A stretch of 64,000 nucleotides of DNA from Liolophura sinensis (GCF_032854445.1 NC_088305.1:1247001-1311000); one strand, 5' to 3'; counted from the stretch's first letter, positions 1 through 12,494 are shown. The notes: a model not told the origin generated them from the letters alone. Program-made: numbers and translations.

Positions 1-93
1 GTTCCCATTGATTACAACTCCTATGTCGCCATCTTTATTGAAGGAAATGGAGAAGACGCTGACAAATACAACTGGCTTCACGGAAACAAGTAG
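1..93 (+). CDS. C-terminal tail of an unrecognised gene (partial)
   Basis: Frame 1 is open from the first base for 30 codons and ends at TAG (91-93). The peptide is acidic and soluble-looking, ending YNWLHGNK. An AATAAA at 203-208 lies 110 bp after the stop and could be its polyadenylation signal. I do not recognise the family and cannot see the upstream exons. A chance open frame of this length cannot be excluded. Confidence 0.35.
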   Translation, partial: VPIDYNSYVAIFIEGNGEDADKYNWLHGNK

Positions 94-139
94 GCCTATA
101 CGACCGTGAAGCCTATACGACCGTGAAGCCTATACGACC
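94..139. repeat. 17-bp tandem repeat after the stop codon
   Basis: The unit GCCTATACGACCGTGAA occurs twice, followed by a partial third copy, starting at the base after the TAG. It would lie in the 3' UTR of the preceding frame if that is a real gene. Confidence 0.7.
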
Positions 140-559
140 CGCTAGTCTCACTCAGTCTGGTCCTATATACACAGCAAAAACTGACTGGCACATACATGTT
201 GAAATAAAAATGGCTGTTGGACCACTCTAGTAGACATGTTACGCGTTTTCTATAAAACACCAATGTTTTGGAGAAATGATTTACTTGAAACGTCACTGTT
301 ATAAAAAGGACCTCAGCCTATGTTTTAATGAAAGCGTATGCGTGTATTATAATCGTCCCACCATTACATTTAACGCGTTTGTGGATAAGTCATCTGCTTT
401 CAAATAAAAACAGCTAGGCGTTTGCACATTAATGCGTGTGTTTTAATAAACACGTCATGCGTCGTTAATATTTGCAGTGTAGTAAATATTTACGAATAAT
501 TGGTACACCTTCTTGTTCTTCTTACTTTAGAAAGATAATGATTAACCTGATGGGTTAGA

Positions 560-868
560 ATGAATGCAAGAATGCTTGGGGTTTAAGGTTATATTGCACA
601 GTTTTTCAGTCAAATGACGACGAGGAGTCATTAGGTGTGTGTACACTGTGTCTTCTTGTTGCAGGGCGAGTCCATGCCGCCAACGTGCTGCCGCCGCTGA
701 CGTATTATGCCGAAGACACCAGGCATGACACCGCACCCAGTCACATTTTACTGATAACGAGCCAGTAAGTCCTGTTTGCTCGCCCAGTGGTGAGGGCCAA
801 GCGACTCAGCAACAAGTACAGGTACCATTTTTAACGTCTTTGGTATGACCTGACCCGGGTTTGATCAC
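560..868 (-). mobile_element. SINE-B (tRNA-derived), diverged copy
   Basis: In minus orientation the copy runs from a tRNA-like head near 868 to the tail near 560. It shares with the 5612-5925 copy the segment reading CTTGTTGCAGG on the plus strand and the tail that on the minus strand reads TTAAACCCCAAGCATTC. The head is degraded. Confidence 0.55.
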
Positions 869-1130
869 AGGGGCCGTTTCCACAAAGCCGTTTCAGACAA
901 TCAAAATTTGAAAGCTCTTCAAAATAAATAGTTTTCGGTGGAAAAAATTGAAATTTGGACGCATTTGTCTTAAGATGACATTGATGAGGTGAACAAAAGC
1001 CCCAAAACAATGCTTAACGTGGTATTTTTAAATTTTGGCGTTTTAAATGGAATCAGCCCCAGATCTCCCGACTTAATTCGAGCACAAATGCTCACAACTC
1101 CATCGTATTTTTGTTAGGCTCAATCTTATT

Positions 1131-1990
1131 TACCTGTCCTCGCTCTTTATGTTTGTATCTGTTACCCTTCCATGTATGTAAAAGCGTTCAGTATGTTGAC
1201 ATCGTCAATTTTTGTAAGCTTGTTAGCGCAAAAGTCACTGTTTTGTTTGATTTTCTGTCAAGTGTTTTGCTACGACGTTGTCAGTAAGTTAGGCTGTGTT
1301 AACTCAATTAGACACGCTGTATATGGTTAATTGTAAACATGCAATAGGTACACATACCTGAAAACAGAAGTGAGGAGTTTTCTGGTATTTGGCTACAGTC
1401 CACAATTAATGCTTCGGGGAAGGGAAGGTAACCCCCTTCTATTTTAGACACACTTTCTTTGCTCCTTTGGACTGCCCTTTTTCGTTTTTTATCCTTGTTA
1501 AGTGGTATCATTTTGTAGCAGAGGCTTCAAAGTTTCATTCTAGGTATGAATTTGTGAGAATCGTGGCGGATGCACACTATGCAAAAGTAGTGAAATGTCC
1601 TGGATCACTGGCCTCGGGCTGCATGGGTGGGTTTGGCTTCTATCAGCTGTTTGTTAATTTTGTGAAAAATATCATCGGTTAACCGCTATCGGGAATTTGA
1701 CTGCACGTGTCTCAGGGGAAGATGTCTCTGAGGCCCGGGGCGTTCGGAGCTCGCAGATTTAGTTACAGTGCTGTGAGGCCAAATGTTAACATGTAAGTAC
1801 ATGGCAACTTAATTGTGAACTGTGGCCATCTGCCATAACTATAGTGTAATACAGTGTAGTTTAAAAATGAATGTAACATGTGACTCATTTAATACACTGC
1901 CAGATGTTATTTGACACCAGTAGGCATGTAGTGTTGACATGGCTGCTACCTCGCCAAACGCGGTCGGCTTGTATCCGTATATTCCCATGG
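1131..1990 (+). repeat. Diverged long repeat, copy 1
   Basis: Blocks at about 1131-1250 and 1835-1985 recur in the same orientation at about 3724-4030 and 4321-4370. Both copies have 'ttatttgacaccag' followed by 'catggctgctacctcgcc'-like sequence. No coding sequence is recognised. The class of element is unknown. Confidence 0.5.
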
Positions 1991-3723
1991 TCAAGCACTT
2001 TGTACTGTGACACCTACTGAAATCGTTCGGATTTTTTTTACTTTTCTTCCATTTTTTTAAAGCCTTTTGAAAGCTTTAAGAACTGTGAAAAGAAAAGTTT
2101 TTATTGGATGTTGTTGAAATTTGGCGATTTTAGGAACAAGTTTACGAGGCAAATGTTGGCTGTTTTTGGTTAACTTTGGTCTCGTGACATAGCGGCCATC
2201 TTGGATTTTGATTAAAACCTTTAAAAATCTTCTTCTCTAGAAACAACGAACGGATTCTTTTAATATTTAATATACTTGTAGAGTGATCCCAGTTAGAACA
2301 AGATGGAAAAAAATCTTGGTCATGCACAGAAAACTTTGGAAGCTCGCCATCATGCGTCGAACTTTTGACGTCATAAAAATATCTAAGTTTGATAATGTTT
2401 TCATTCTGGTGTATTTGCAAAGGCTGATTCCGAATCTGCTGTCGGAGTTTGCCTGTCCTTTTTTGGGAAATGGTCAAAAACCTTTTCTCAGTCACGTAAT
2501 TTCAGTGGCCTATAACACGCAAAGTACGAAAGCTACAAATCTGAGACTTGCACCAAACTGTAGCCCAAGACATGTAGTTTCAAGTACACGCCAACGGGTT
2601 CGAGCTACGATCTATATTCTGGCTAGAAATATTTAAATGACGCCACCCTACGCCAGAAATAGAAGTGTAAGCCTGTGCATTTAACATAGACTTTGGAGGA
2701 ATGTATATTACTGTACATGTGCTGCAGATAATCTACCCTGTCAGCCACCTGTCACACAAACCAAGAAATGAACATCTCTCCCTCCTGTTCACAGCTATCA
2801 ATTGACAATTTTCAGTGTTTGCACGTAAATCCAGCCCTGTTTGCAATGCATCATGGGTCATTCTCAACAATCCCGACGTCATTCCCCCATACCCTCTTAC
2901 TATCAGGGATATAAGTCCAAAGCCATGGCGAAGTATACGAAAAATGTCTAGCCACACATGTACCTTGAGTCATGACGAGCCAAAAGCTTGTCACTCTATA
3001 AGACCAAATTCAACCGTTAAATAAATATCGCGGTTTCCAGTTTCTATTCAGGTCAAGAGCTTACATGCGCGTAAGGTTAAGACGGGCTTTGGGATGCCGC
3101 GCAGAAAAGTAACTACGAAACCGTACGCCTTGGCTTTGGACTGAGGATCTTTTTTAAGGAAAACAACACACAACACTGATTATTCCTTTTAACTATTTAG
3201 ACCAAAATTTCATATCTTTAGAGCCTCCTAATATTTCCTGTCACCTTCATATGCACTCTGTCCTCGTTCACTCTCAAAACTGAACTGAGCCCAGGCTAAC
3301 CAGATGGGACACTAGAGTGGGGTGGTTACACACCATGTGTACATACACCTGGTGTGTACACACCGAAAATGCACATACTTAAGCGGGTCCGGTGATAGCT
3401 AAGGCCTAACTCGATCAAGACGCTGTGTTAGTTTTCAGCACTAGACGCAGTGTATATGATATCTGGTAGTGTGGGGTTCAAACCCAGGTGATTATTTTTC
3501 ATTGTTGTCATGCTTTTCCTGTATGTTGCCTGTACTTTTAAATGCTGTTTCAATTTGTACATGCAGGCTAAATGCGTTGGATTTTCTATTGTCTATGTAT
3601 TTCGGCAGATGAATAAAGCTATTCATCGTTATGTGTGATAGCATCTATTTTCCAAATCTTAATTTTTCCGATAATGGCAAATTAGTTCAGTGCATTACTT
3701 TCATAGTGGTTTTCGCTGTAAGG
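1991..3723. other. Non-coding stretch, nothing recognised
   Basis: Frames of about 117 codons lie on both strands around 2142-2636. They overlap each other, match no family I know, and have no convincing start or splice context. A GACGTCA core lies at about 2367. I see no gene here. Confidence 0.5.
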
Positions 3724-4370
3724 AAGGTAAGTGTTATCCTTCAGGTATGTTAAAGCATTCAGTAAGTTGACGTCGTCATTTTTCAGTCATTTTGTAAGCA
3801 TGTAAGAGCAAAGGTAACAATTTTTATAAGCCTACAGTAGGTACCGTACGTATAACTTAAGACGGAAGTAATGCGTCTGTCTAATATCTATACCGTAGCT
3901 GTAGCGTAATAAACAGTAGCTTAAGAGTGGACGTATCACGTGACTAATTCGATCTACTTTTAGAGGTTATTTGACACCAGTGTCCATGGCATGGCTGCTG
4001 CCTCGCCCAAACGCTGTCGATCTGAGTTAAGCCGTCGCTTATTTGCCTGTTGGGGCCTCCATGGCTCAGTTGGTTAGCGCGCTAGAGCAGCGTAATAACC
4101 GAGGGGCCTCTCACCAATTCGGTCGCTATGAGTTCAAGTCCAGCTCATGCTGGCTTGCTCTTCAGACGTACTTGGGAAGGTCTTTCAGCAACTTGCGGAT
4201 GGTGGTGGGTTTCCCCTGGGCTCTGCCCGTTTTCCCTCCACCATAATGTTGGCCGCTGACGTATAAGTGAAATATTCTTGAGTATAAGGCCAAAAACACC
4301 AATCAAATAAATAAATAAATATTTGCCTGTCTTTGCTCTGTTTGTATGTGTTATCGTTCCAGGTTGTGTA
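3724..4370 (+). repeat. Diverged long repeat, copy 2, interrupted by a SINE
   Basis: Copy 2 of the repeat at 1131-1990. Its interior is split by the SINE at 4051-4319, so the SINE inserted after this copy formed. Confidence 0.5.
4051..4319 (+). mobile_element. SINE-A, full length with target-site duplication
   Basis: Reference copy of the main SINE family in the window. The tRNA-like head starts GGGGCCTCCATGGCTCAGTT, with A box TGGCTCAGTTGGTTAGCG and B box GAGTTCAAGTCC. The body contains AAGTGAAATATTCTTGAGTA and the tail is (AAAT)n. An 11-bp direct repeat, TATTTGCCTGT, flanks it at 4040-4050 and 4320-4330, which shows insertion by target-primed reverse transcription. The core may be one of the conserved SINE central domains known from bivalves; that is inference. 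Confidence 0.92.
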
Positions 4371-5388
4371 GAACTGTCACACTTATGGATGGACCCAGTC
4401 CAAATTTAAATCAGAGGAAAGCAATATACATCATGCAATCGCAAGCACGCCAGCCTTGTTCCCTCAGTGAAAGGACCTGTAAACCCCACTCCGGTTATAT
4501 GAGCACAGCTATTATACAATTACCTCCATAAAATAATGGTAATATCTTGTCAGCGTTGCATTATTTTATTTTATGTTTTACATTTATAAATGGTGCCTGG
4601 CCAAATTGAACTCACAAAAAGGAACACTGGTGTAAAAAAAAAGTGCTCGTCACTTCAGCGAGAACTTTTTAACTTACCGTGCTGCTGTGTATATTAGCGC
4701 ACCATTCGTTTTATGGATATGTTATGATAAAAAAATAAAAATAAAAAAATGATAAGGAGCATGCAGTTCGATTCATATTCAAAAAGAATATGAATGGTGA
4801 AATCAGTATTCAAATCGTGTACAATGCTACATGTACATACTACATGTACATGCAGGAATCCTAAATGCCGTTAACAAGATGGCCAACGAATACATCGGAA
4901 GTGCGCATGAGCGGTGACACATGGAACTGAAGATGAGGAAATATTAGAGCTACAAAGATTAGGCCATGCCTCGTGGGGGAATTAAATAAGACCTGGTATA
5001 TAAAATGCTGTAAGTTATACCAGAGTGTTGCGTGGGTACGCAGCCTGATATTTCGCCCAGATGATCAATATTTTCATGAGCCCGGAGGACTGCGAATGTT
5101 GAGATCCATTGGGCTTGAATATTTTTATTCTTAAAGTTCTTTGGTATGACACGACCCGGGTTTGGCACATGAAACACGGTAGTAGTATTCTTCATAAAAA
5201 TTTGTTTATTTTAATTTCTTGCAATACAAACAATTAAAGGTTGTGACCAGACCTCTGAGGAGACCAAAGGTAAGTGTAATCGAGCAATTGCAAAAATACA
5301 CAGCAGCGGCTTGTTCGTCAACAAATGGGTAAAGAATATTTGTACTCTATACTGTAACGTTGTAACTTTTGTGTACCATGCTTTATTC

Positions 5389-5450
5389 ATTTATTTCATT
5401 GGTGTTTTACGCCGTACTCCGGAATATTTCCCTTATATGACGGCGGCTCC
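5389..5450 (-). mobile_element. SINE-A 3' fragment
   Basis: Only the tail and the core GTTTTACGCCGTACTC are present. Confidence 0.75.
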
Positions 5451-5611
5451 ATGCTTCCTTCGGTGCGTCTTGCAGTATCCACTCGACTTGTATATAGTAT
5501 AGTGACTCGCCGAATGCGACTTGGCTTGTAGCAATTGCTCGCGTTCGACTCGAACCACAGATTCTTCCCAGAATATATCACAAAAAGAACAAAATGGCTA
5601 CTTGATGGGAA

Positions 5612-5925
5612 TGAGTGAGTGAGTGCTTAGGGTTAATGTCGTACTTAACATTTTTTCAGAGAGCATGTAATGTGCCTCCTTGTTGCAGGACAGATTTCCA
5701 TCGCTCTTTCATCTAGTGCTGCTTCACTGAGACGACTTACCGAAGGCAAGTAAGCCGCCCCATCATATTAACCAGTCGTTGCACTATGTCCTTAATGCTG
5801 AAGACAAAACGAGGAAGTTACAACTTCCTATTTTAAAGTCATAGGTGTGACCCGACCCAGGACTGACCCTGGATCTACCGCCTCGAGCCGCGGGAGCTTT
5901 ACCAACTGAGCCATAGGGGCGACGA
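5612..5925 (-). mobile_element. SINE-B, near full length
   Basis: Best copy of the second SINE family. The minus-strand head has the A box TGGCTCAGTTGGTAAAG near 5915. The body has the conserved block AGTGCTGCTTCACTGAGACG on the plus strand (5713-5732). The tail is next to GAGTGAGTGAGTG at 5609-5621. Confidence 0.8.
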
Positions 5926-6695
5926 CACACTGATTTTACGTGGCGCAGCTACATGCAAAATAACAAACACGACACAAAGTGAAACCACTACGAGGCGGAT
6001 TTGTTATTGGATAGGCTGTAAACGAATAGGGGAGTTTTGAGGTCGAACTTTTTTGTCGTTAAAGGTAAAAACAGCCTTACTATGTCATGTGAAAATGTTA
6101 GGCAACCATTGCTGACATTAATTTATACCCATCACGTATCTCGTTGTGTTCCAGAAGCACAAATGACAGCCCTTTACTTCAGAAACATAGCAAGTTCACA
6201 AACAGTCAGCTTCCCAATTTTCTCCATCGTTCGCCTACTCTGAATTACTTTTTGTGACAGTAAATGTTACAGTAAATGTTACAGTAAATGTGATCAGTTA
6301 TGGTGGCCTAATATTATTAACGGATCTCTTGATACATGCAGTATGGTTTTTTCTGCCTTTAACCATAAAAATGTTCAAACTCTGAACTTGTCTATAGTAG
6401 TGTACAACTCATGATCACTCATAAACGGCAAGGCCGCGGAAAAACTTTCTAGTTGGTGAACACTAACAAGTAGGTTGAGAAAAACTGTGATACGCCATAA
6501 TCATAACTGTTCAACCCCAAGTCAGAGGCCACACTCTTCACCCGTGACAAGGGGTGTGGAGGGTAGAACAGGCTTCTGCCATCAAGGAACCGAATCCAGC
6601 GTGACATGGCACTGCGTATAGGCCTGCCTACATACACCTCTAGCTGATCAAATCCACATCGTAACACCTCCCCATCCCATCGCCACACACAAGTT

Positions 6696-6757
6696 TGTAC
6701 TTATTTAATTGGTGTTTTTCGCTGTAGTCAAGAATATTTCACTTATACGCCGGTGTG
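6696..6757 (-). mobile_element. SINE-A 3' fragment
   Basis: Tail plus a mutated core (GTGTTTTTCGCTGTAGTC). Confidence 0.65.
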
Positions 6758-6867
6758 GTACGTTGGGAGTACCACATTTCAAAGTAGATATACTACAAAC
6801 CACACCGTGTAAACGTGGCTATACCTGCATTCTGTAAGACTGACCCACAAGGACCAAGTGATGTTCT

Positions 6868-7105
6868 TAGTATTTATTTATTTAATTGATTGGTGTTTTA
6901 CGCCGTACTCAAGAATATTTCACTAATACGACGGCAGAGCCCAGGGGAAGCCCACGACCATTCGCAGGTTGCTGCAAGACCTTTCCACTTACGGTCGGAG
7001 AGGAAGCCAGCATGATCTGGTCTTGAATTCACAGCGACCGCATTGGTGAGAGGCTTCTGGGTCATTCCGCTGCGCTGGCGCGCTAAACAACTGAGCGATG
7101 TCCTT
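6868..7105 (-). mobile_element. SINE-A, nearly complete
   Basis: Runs from the (TTTA)n tail through the core to a degraded tRNA head ending at the A-box complement (ACAACTGAGC). A short deletion removes the GGTGGGAGGAAACCGGGC part of the core. Confidence 0.85.
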
Positions 7106-7735
7106 AGTAACATACGGCGTGGGTGAAGACCGTTGTCCTCCAAACGCTATAGCATAGGAAAATGCCTATTTTTGAAACACTGCCAGCGATGGAGTATTCG
7201 TTGGATTCGTATAATATTTGGCTTTCAAGATAGTCTGAATATTTCTGCCCAGCTTTGTGATAGTAAAACGAATGTAGGGATGACAGTTTCCATTTATCCA
7301 GTGAGCGGCGTTTCGGCATAGGCACCAATACTGTTATCAAACATAATAGTCAGTTGATTAGGGCACACTGTAATATGTGACTTTTTGATCGGCTTATTTC
7401 AATGGCTTCCATCAGCTTTCTTGCTGTGGTGTTGGTTATATTAGTTTTCAAGGGTCTGACTCTTGACCAGTCAATTGTATGGCAGGGTTTTAACTTAAGG
7501 TGATCTGATATGCCAAAGTCCTGGAATTTTGGTGCTCCTTGGTCTCAAATGGTAACGGCCGAGAGGTTTCTCCAATGCAGTGTTGATTACATGACCATTT
7601 AACTTCAGTGGGTCGTTTTCCTGAAGCATTCAAAAGATTTTCAGAATGTTACTGCTACAAGTAGAGTTACACTCCCCTTCATCGGCAAAACTATCAATAC
7701 GATAAATTCTCATTCAAGCGCTTTTCATCCAAAAC
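7106..7735. other. 3' flank of the glycosyltransferase-like gene
   Basis: Short overlapping frames on both strands (7104-7340) are not recognised. The stretch next to 7736 would contain the 3' UTR of the minus-strand gene. I found no AATAAA on the minus strand close to its stop. Confidence 0.4.
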
Positions 7736-8758
7736 CTACTGCCAGTCTGTAAACCCAGCTGTACCATGTCTTACACGCCTTTTGTTCACTTTTGTGCGAA
7801 CCTTATCAGGAGCTCTTAATTCAGTGCAGTGATTATGGTATATGTCTAGTCTACGGCATGGATTAGCAACGGTGAAGTTCAATTTCCTTTGAAACGTCCA
7901 AATGACGACATTTTCTGATCCGCATGCGTGTGAAGGGAAAGATAACTCTCTTAGAAACACTTCTGGGAGGGGTCGATCAATGTGAAACAGAAATCCGTCA
8001 TGACTATCATAATAACTCTCCTTGTGATCACAGTACCCTCTGGGCCCCATTTTGCACCCATGGGGTGCATTGGGTAGAGCGTGGCGGGTAATAGCATACG
8101 TCATCTTAGGAGCCGTCCTCCAGAATGTTATGTTTATACGATCAAATCCCTCGCCCAGAAAGTTATCCGCATTCACAATGAACACCAGTTTGTTCTGAAG
8201 ATTATCCGATGCGTATTTAAATAGATCACGGTAGGTTGGATTAGTACCGCTGTTCTCAAACTGTATCTTTGTTTCGTTTATGGAGAAATCCTGAGCAAGT
8301 CGCATTCTCAGATAATCCGGTTGATCGGAAAATAAGTAGACTTTGGCAACTCCCACACGACGAAGAGTTTGTCGTAAACAGTCGACGTATTCCTTTTCAC
8401 GCAGTTTGACAAGTGTGCTGTTTGTTACGTTATATCCTTGTTTTTTCCAGGCCTGTGTTTGCAGGAGGGGGAACACCATCATCACGTGTAGAACGTTTGG
8501 AGCGATGGGCCATCGAGATCGGTCAAAAGGCTTTACAGTCGCATAATTTTTTGCTTTGGGGATAATGCCCTGTTTAGTGTTAGTGTCCGAGAACTTCTTA
8601 CTGACTCGGTTTAATGGCTTTCCATTGGCTGTGGTTCCATTTGATATGTCTTCACTGCTCGTGTCAACCGACTTGACGTTGACTAACACGGTGCGGTCCG
8701 CCCCATGTATGTAATTCCAGCCAATATAAACAGCCGACATCAGAACGACAAAACCTAT
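7736..8758 (-). CDS. Glycosyltransferase-like type II membrane protein, last exon
   Basis: An open frame of about 340 codons ends at TAG (7736-7738). It reads through the first ATG (8740) back to a 3' splice site: a pyrimidine-rich tract ends in TTGACAG at 8759, so the exon starts at 8758. The residues next to this junction, GFVVLMSAVYIGW, are hydrophobic and look like a signal-anchor helix cut by the intron. Ser/Thr/Asn-rich stem sequence follows, then a globular region with FIVNADNFLGEG (a hydrophobic strand with an acidic motif, as in GT-A folds), SHDGFLFHIDRP and CGSENVVIW, several cysteines and N-glycosylation sequons. Golgi glycosyltransferase-like activity is inferred from architecture only. 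Donor, acceptor and family name are not known. The upstream exon, with the N-terminus, was not found. Confidence 0.75.
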   Translation of the reverse strand: MGFVVLMSAVYIGWNYIHGADRTVLVNVKSVDTSSEDISNGTTANGKPLNRVSKKFSDTNTKQGIIPKAKNYATVKPFDRSRWPIAPNVLHVMMVFPLLQTQAWKKQGYNVTNSTLVKLREKEYVDCLRQTLRRVGVAKVYLFSDQPDYLRMRLAQDFSINETKIQFENSGTNPTYRDLFKYASDNLQNKLVFIVNADNFLGEGFDRINITFWRTAPKMTYAITRHALPNAPHGCKMGPRGYCDHKESYYDSHDGFLFHIDRPLPEVFLRELSFPSHACGSENVVIWTFQRKLNFTVANPCRRLDIYHNHCTELRAPDKVRTKVNKRRVRHGTAGFTDWQ

Positions 8759-8893
8759 CTGTCAACGAAACAAAAAGAGACGATATATTAGGGATTAGCA
8801 TGAAAGGTGTTCAGCATTTTGACGTCCTACAAAACATTCTTTATGCAAGTGGCAAAATGGACAGCGCTTAACTGTTGGACTAAATCTGTAGAA

Positions 8894-9042
8894 TTTGGGA
8901 GCTGTGTTAGCAACCTGCTGATGATCATGGGTTTTCCCCGAGCTACATCCTGGTTTCCTACCTCCATAATGTTAGCCGCGGCATCGTTGTATAAGTGAAG
9001 TATTCTTGAGTACGGCGTAAAACACCAACCATTTACATTAAA
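8894..9042 (+). mobile_element. SINE-A, 5'-truncated
   Basis: Core and tail only, ending AGTACGGCGTAAAACACCAA. It lies upstream of the glycosyltransferase-like exon, in its intron or flank. Confidence 0.8.
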
Positions 9043-10890
9043 TGAAGATACGTGTTTACGTTACATTCTATGAAATTCGTTGGCGATCACTCCATGTTGG
9101 GTAGGACATACACTTTGCGATCGACGAACGTGTGAAAATAGGTGTGGTAAATGCCATCAGTCACTTACCAAAGGTCATGTGGTATACTCTTGTGGATGTG
9201 GATTAAAATTGGTTAAATTTATGTCATCAGTAAATCCGATCGCCTGAACTGTATTAGTGAAAAGGATCTAGTACGATAAGGCGGAGAATCGGCCCCAGAG
9301 AGGCACGATAAGGGAGTTTAAATTTCAAAATCCAAGCACAGTTCTGTAAAGGATGTGGTATGGTAAGACGGGGAATCGGTCTGTGCAAGACACTGTGCAC
9401 CTCACCCTCGTAAAGGCCACTTCGTTTTGGAGTCCCGTTTTACGCCTCTTTTCCTGCTGTATAGCAAGCTTGGGCCTATAATACTCCAAAAGTGCACTGA
9501 AGCGAGCTCATGTCAGTGATAGCGTTATACATGCTATAAAATCGACAATGGTAGTCTACTCCAGTCACACCGATATATCTTTTTTTGTATCACAGACACT
9601 GCAGAGTGGGGAAACATCACTGCACCACAATTTTCCGCAAAGTTTTTTTTAGCAAGGCGTTAAACATCAATAAAATAAATAAATATATAACAAATGTAAC
9701 TTTCAGTCTTATACACACGTCATACACACAGCATGATAAGTTAATGATAGACGACCGCATGTCCTCTCAACCAGGATTCACTTACAATATGATTTCGATA
9801 CAGCTGGCACATGTTAGTATACCTTGACAATTACCGATTCTGATTTACGATAACACTTATTTAATTTAAATTTAAAATTTTGGCCTACATCTTTACTGAC
9901 GCAAAAGGTTTCAAAGAGAAAAACAACCAGTAAGATTCGAACTCTTTCTTAAAAGAGTGTCTGCTCTCTTGAATTACTTCATTAGTCCATTGTACTATGA
10001 GGCATTCCACAAAGGCTTACAAAAATACGAATTTTAAGCTTCGTAAATGCAACAAAAATGATCACATTATAAAGTTGTTACACTATGGCGTTCAACGCCA
10101 ATTCTATACATGTTTAAGCAAAAAAAAAAATTCAAATAAAAAAATAAATAATAAAAAAATAAAGAATTAAAAAACTGGAGCCCTCGAAGAGATGCAATAC
10201 TGAATAACCCCTTAAAGGGCTTATGTTTTATTCCCGGGCGGATGAAATGAGCTCAGGATCTTTCGTATCATTTGTTGACATTTTATTAGTTTATCGAGGT
10301 GTTTCGCGTCATTGTAGAGACTACTCATACAACGGTTGTATTAGGGAAGGGAGGGTATGACCTAGTCATTGTGACAACTGAAACCGGATTGTAAACCGAT
10401 CACAAAGATCACGAAGACCAGGGTGGTTGTCACGTGACTGATATGGCGTGATCATGTACAGCCATTTAAAAGGGGCAATCTTCCCTTCGCCAATAGTCGT
10501 TACCTGGTTTGCAAAAATGGACAAATTAATGGTCTAAATACATGCTATGATTTTTTTTACCCGTTGTTGTTAGCTACTGAATCATTATGATGCAGAACTC
10601 ATAATAAAGGCAAAAAAAAAGTTATCGACTTTTCCATCGACCGTTTACACACACAACTTTTATGTACCTATACGGGTAGAATTTGGTCTACGATTGCGAT
10701 CGTGCAGTGTAATTTCAAAAATTTACAGCTTCCTTACAATTACTTCGATCAAGCGACGCAACTTATTGTTATAATCGATTCTTAAGAGAGCGGGGGAGAA
10801 GGGACAGAAATTCGTCATGAGCCAGTGTACACCTACTGTTTTTAGTTTCCTCATCTTCACGTTTTGGTTCAGGTGCTGGTGATTGGCAGT
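9043..10890. other. AT-rich non-coding stretch
   Basis: No gene is recognised. A possible degraded tRNA-like SINE head lies on the minus strand near 9928-10012 (B-box-like GAGTTCGAATCTTAC). An A-rich low-complexity patch lies at 10117-10165. Confidence 0.45.
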
Positions 10891-11014
10891 CAGTCTGAAA
10901 CAAGTCAAACAGTAAATGGTAAATCTGAAACAAGTCAAATAGTAAATGGTAAATCTGAAACAAGTTAAACAGTAAATGGTAAATCTGAAACAAGTCAAAC
11001 AGTAAATGGTAAAT
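10891..11014. repeat. 30-bp minisatellite, about 4 copies
   Basis: Unit AGTAAATGGTAAATCTGAAACAAGTCAAAC (described as 20+10 bases: AGTAAATGGTAAATCTGAAA then CAAGTCAAAC). The length is a multiple of three, so the array is open in minus frames with no sign of coding. Confidence 0.85.
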
Positions 11015-11388
11015 GTATGGCAAACGGAATCTTTCCTATCCGTATTCTAATTTGTGTCTTCCCTGGTCAATGCTCCACGGTAACCTGACTATATACTTGA
11101 GCAATGTACTCATTAGTGGTACACCTCTCTCGTTGATTCTTGGTGAAGTCTAAGACTCCATACTGCTTGTAACTGTCTGGTTTATTTAGACCAACCAGAT
11201 TGGAAGTTTAAACAATCCAGCAAATTACGTCCATATACATGTAATACCTTCTACGTGACTTGATTCTGCTCACCTTTTTCATTTAATGGTAGTGTTGTGT
11301 GAGCTATAATAAATGTTTCACTAGGCCTACAGCATGATAGTGTCAGTTTTTAGGTATGGGTAAAAATCCGGATACTCATGCACCCTGA

Positions 11389-11465
11389 TCTTATTTATTT
11401 ATTTATTTATTTGGTACTTTAAACCGTACTCATGGATATTTCACGTATACGACGGCGGAGGGCCC
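11389..11465 (-). mobile_element. SINE-A 3' fragment
   Basis: (TTTA)n tail and a diverged core (TTTAAACCGTACTCATGG). Confidence 0.65.
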
Positions 11466-11857
11466 CCGTTCTGATCTTACCTGCACATCAATTTTTTGTA
11501 TTAAGGATGCACAAAAACGAACTCTAAAGCGATCATCATGGTTTTACAGGTAATGACTAAATTTATGAGGAAAAACGAAAATGGAAAAAATCATGTCTGA
11601 GCAACATTTTATATGTCTTTTTTTCTCACCTATCAGCGCACAACGTATGTGATATCTGAATAACATATCTTGTACATTTACACTTCTATTTTTTAAACAC
11701 CCCCACCTATTCACCTCAAGCATTCAGAACTGGTTTAATCAAAGTGTGTCTTTTTCCCTGAGATTTTTGTGAAATATTTTTCAACTTTATAATATTCTAG
11801 CAATTTATTATGAATGCCTGGGGCCTGGTTCATTTTTCCAACAATTAAAATTTTAAT

Positions 11858-12036
11858 TATTGATTTATTTGATTGGTGTTTTACGCCGTACTCAAGAATA
11901 TTTCACTTATAAGACGGCGGCCAGCATTATGGTGGGTGGAAACCGGGCAGAGCCGCAGGTTGCTGACAGACCTTCCCACTGACGGCGGAGAGGAAGCCAG
12001 CATGATCTGGACTTGAACTCACAGCGACCGCATTAT
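11858..12036 (-). mobile_element. SINE-A, head-truncated
   Basis: Tail, core and the segment CATGATCTGGACTTGAACTC are present. It stops at ACAGCGACCGCATT, before the A box. Confidence 0.85.
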
Positions 12037-12494
12037 AAATGCTTTTTTTTAACCTGTCAGGATTACGTTTAGTTAGAAACTATCGTTTATCCATTCTTCA
12101 GTTTTTTTTCTCCAACAGTTCTTGACAATGTTGGTATTATCCTATGTAATAATTTGCACTGAAAATCACTCAGTTTTCTATACTGAATACAATGAAAAAT
12201 AGAACATAATATAAAATTTGCCCAATTTATTTCTTAATTTAAGATTATATTCCAATTTTTCATGAATAAAATGTTTTTCATACGTGGGTTGAACATGTCC
12301 CAAAACAACGATTTATTTAATTTTAGTTTCATTTTAAGTTGAAAAGATATCGGAAAAGCGAGAAGTAATCAACAATATTATCTTTTTCTACAGCTTTGGG
12401 TCCATGATTTAGAAATGTTTGTAATTAGATGTATAGTCAAGGTATGTAACTTTAATCATAAACATTTTCTTAATTTGTTGAAATAGTGGAGCCT

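Noticed and set aside
3405-3490. tRNA-like B box (GGGGTTCAAACCC)
   Set aside because: No convincing A box at the right distance and no SINE body; left as chance or an old fragment.
4051-4130. Functional tRNA gene suggested by A and B boxes
   Set aside because: The arms do not form a full cloverleaf and a SINE body with tail and target duplication follows.
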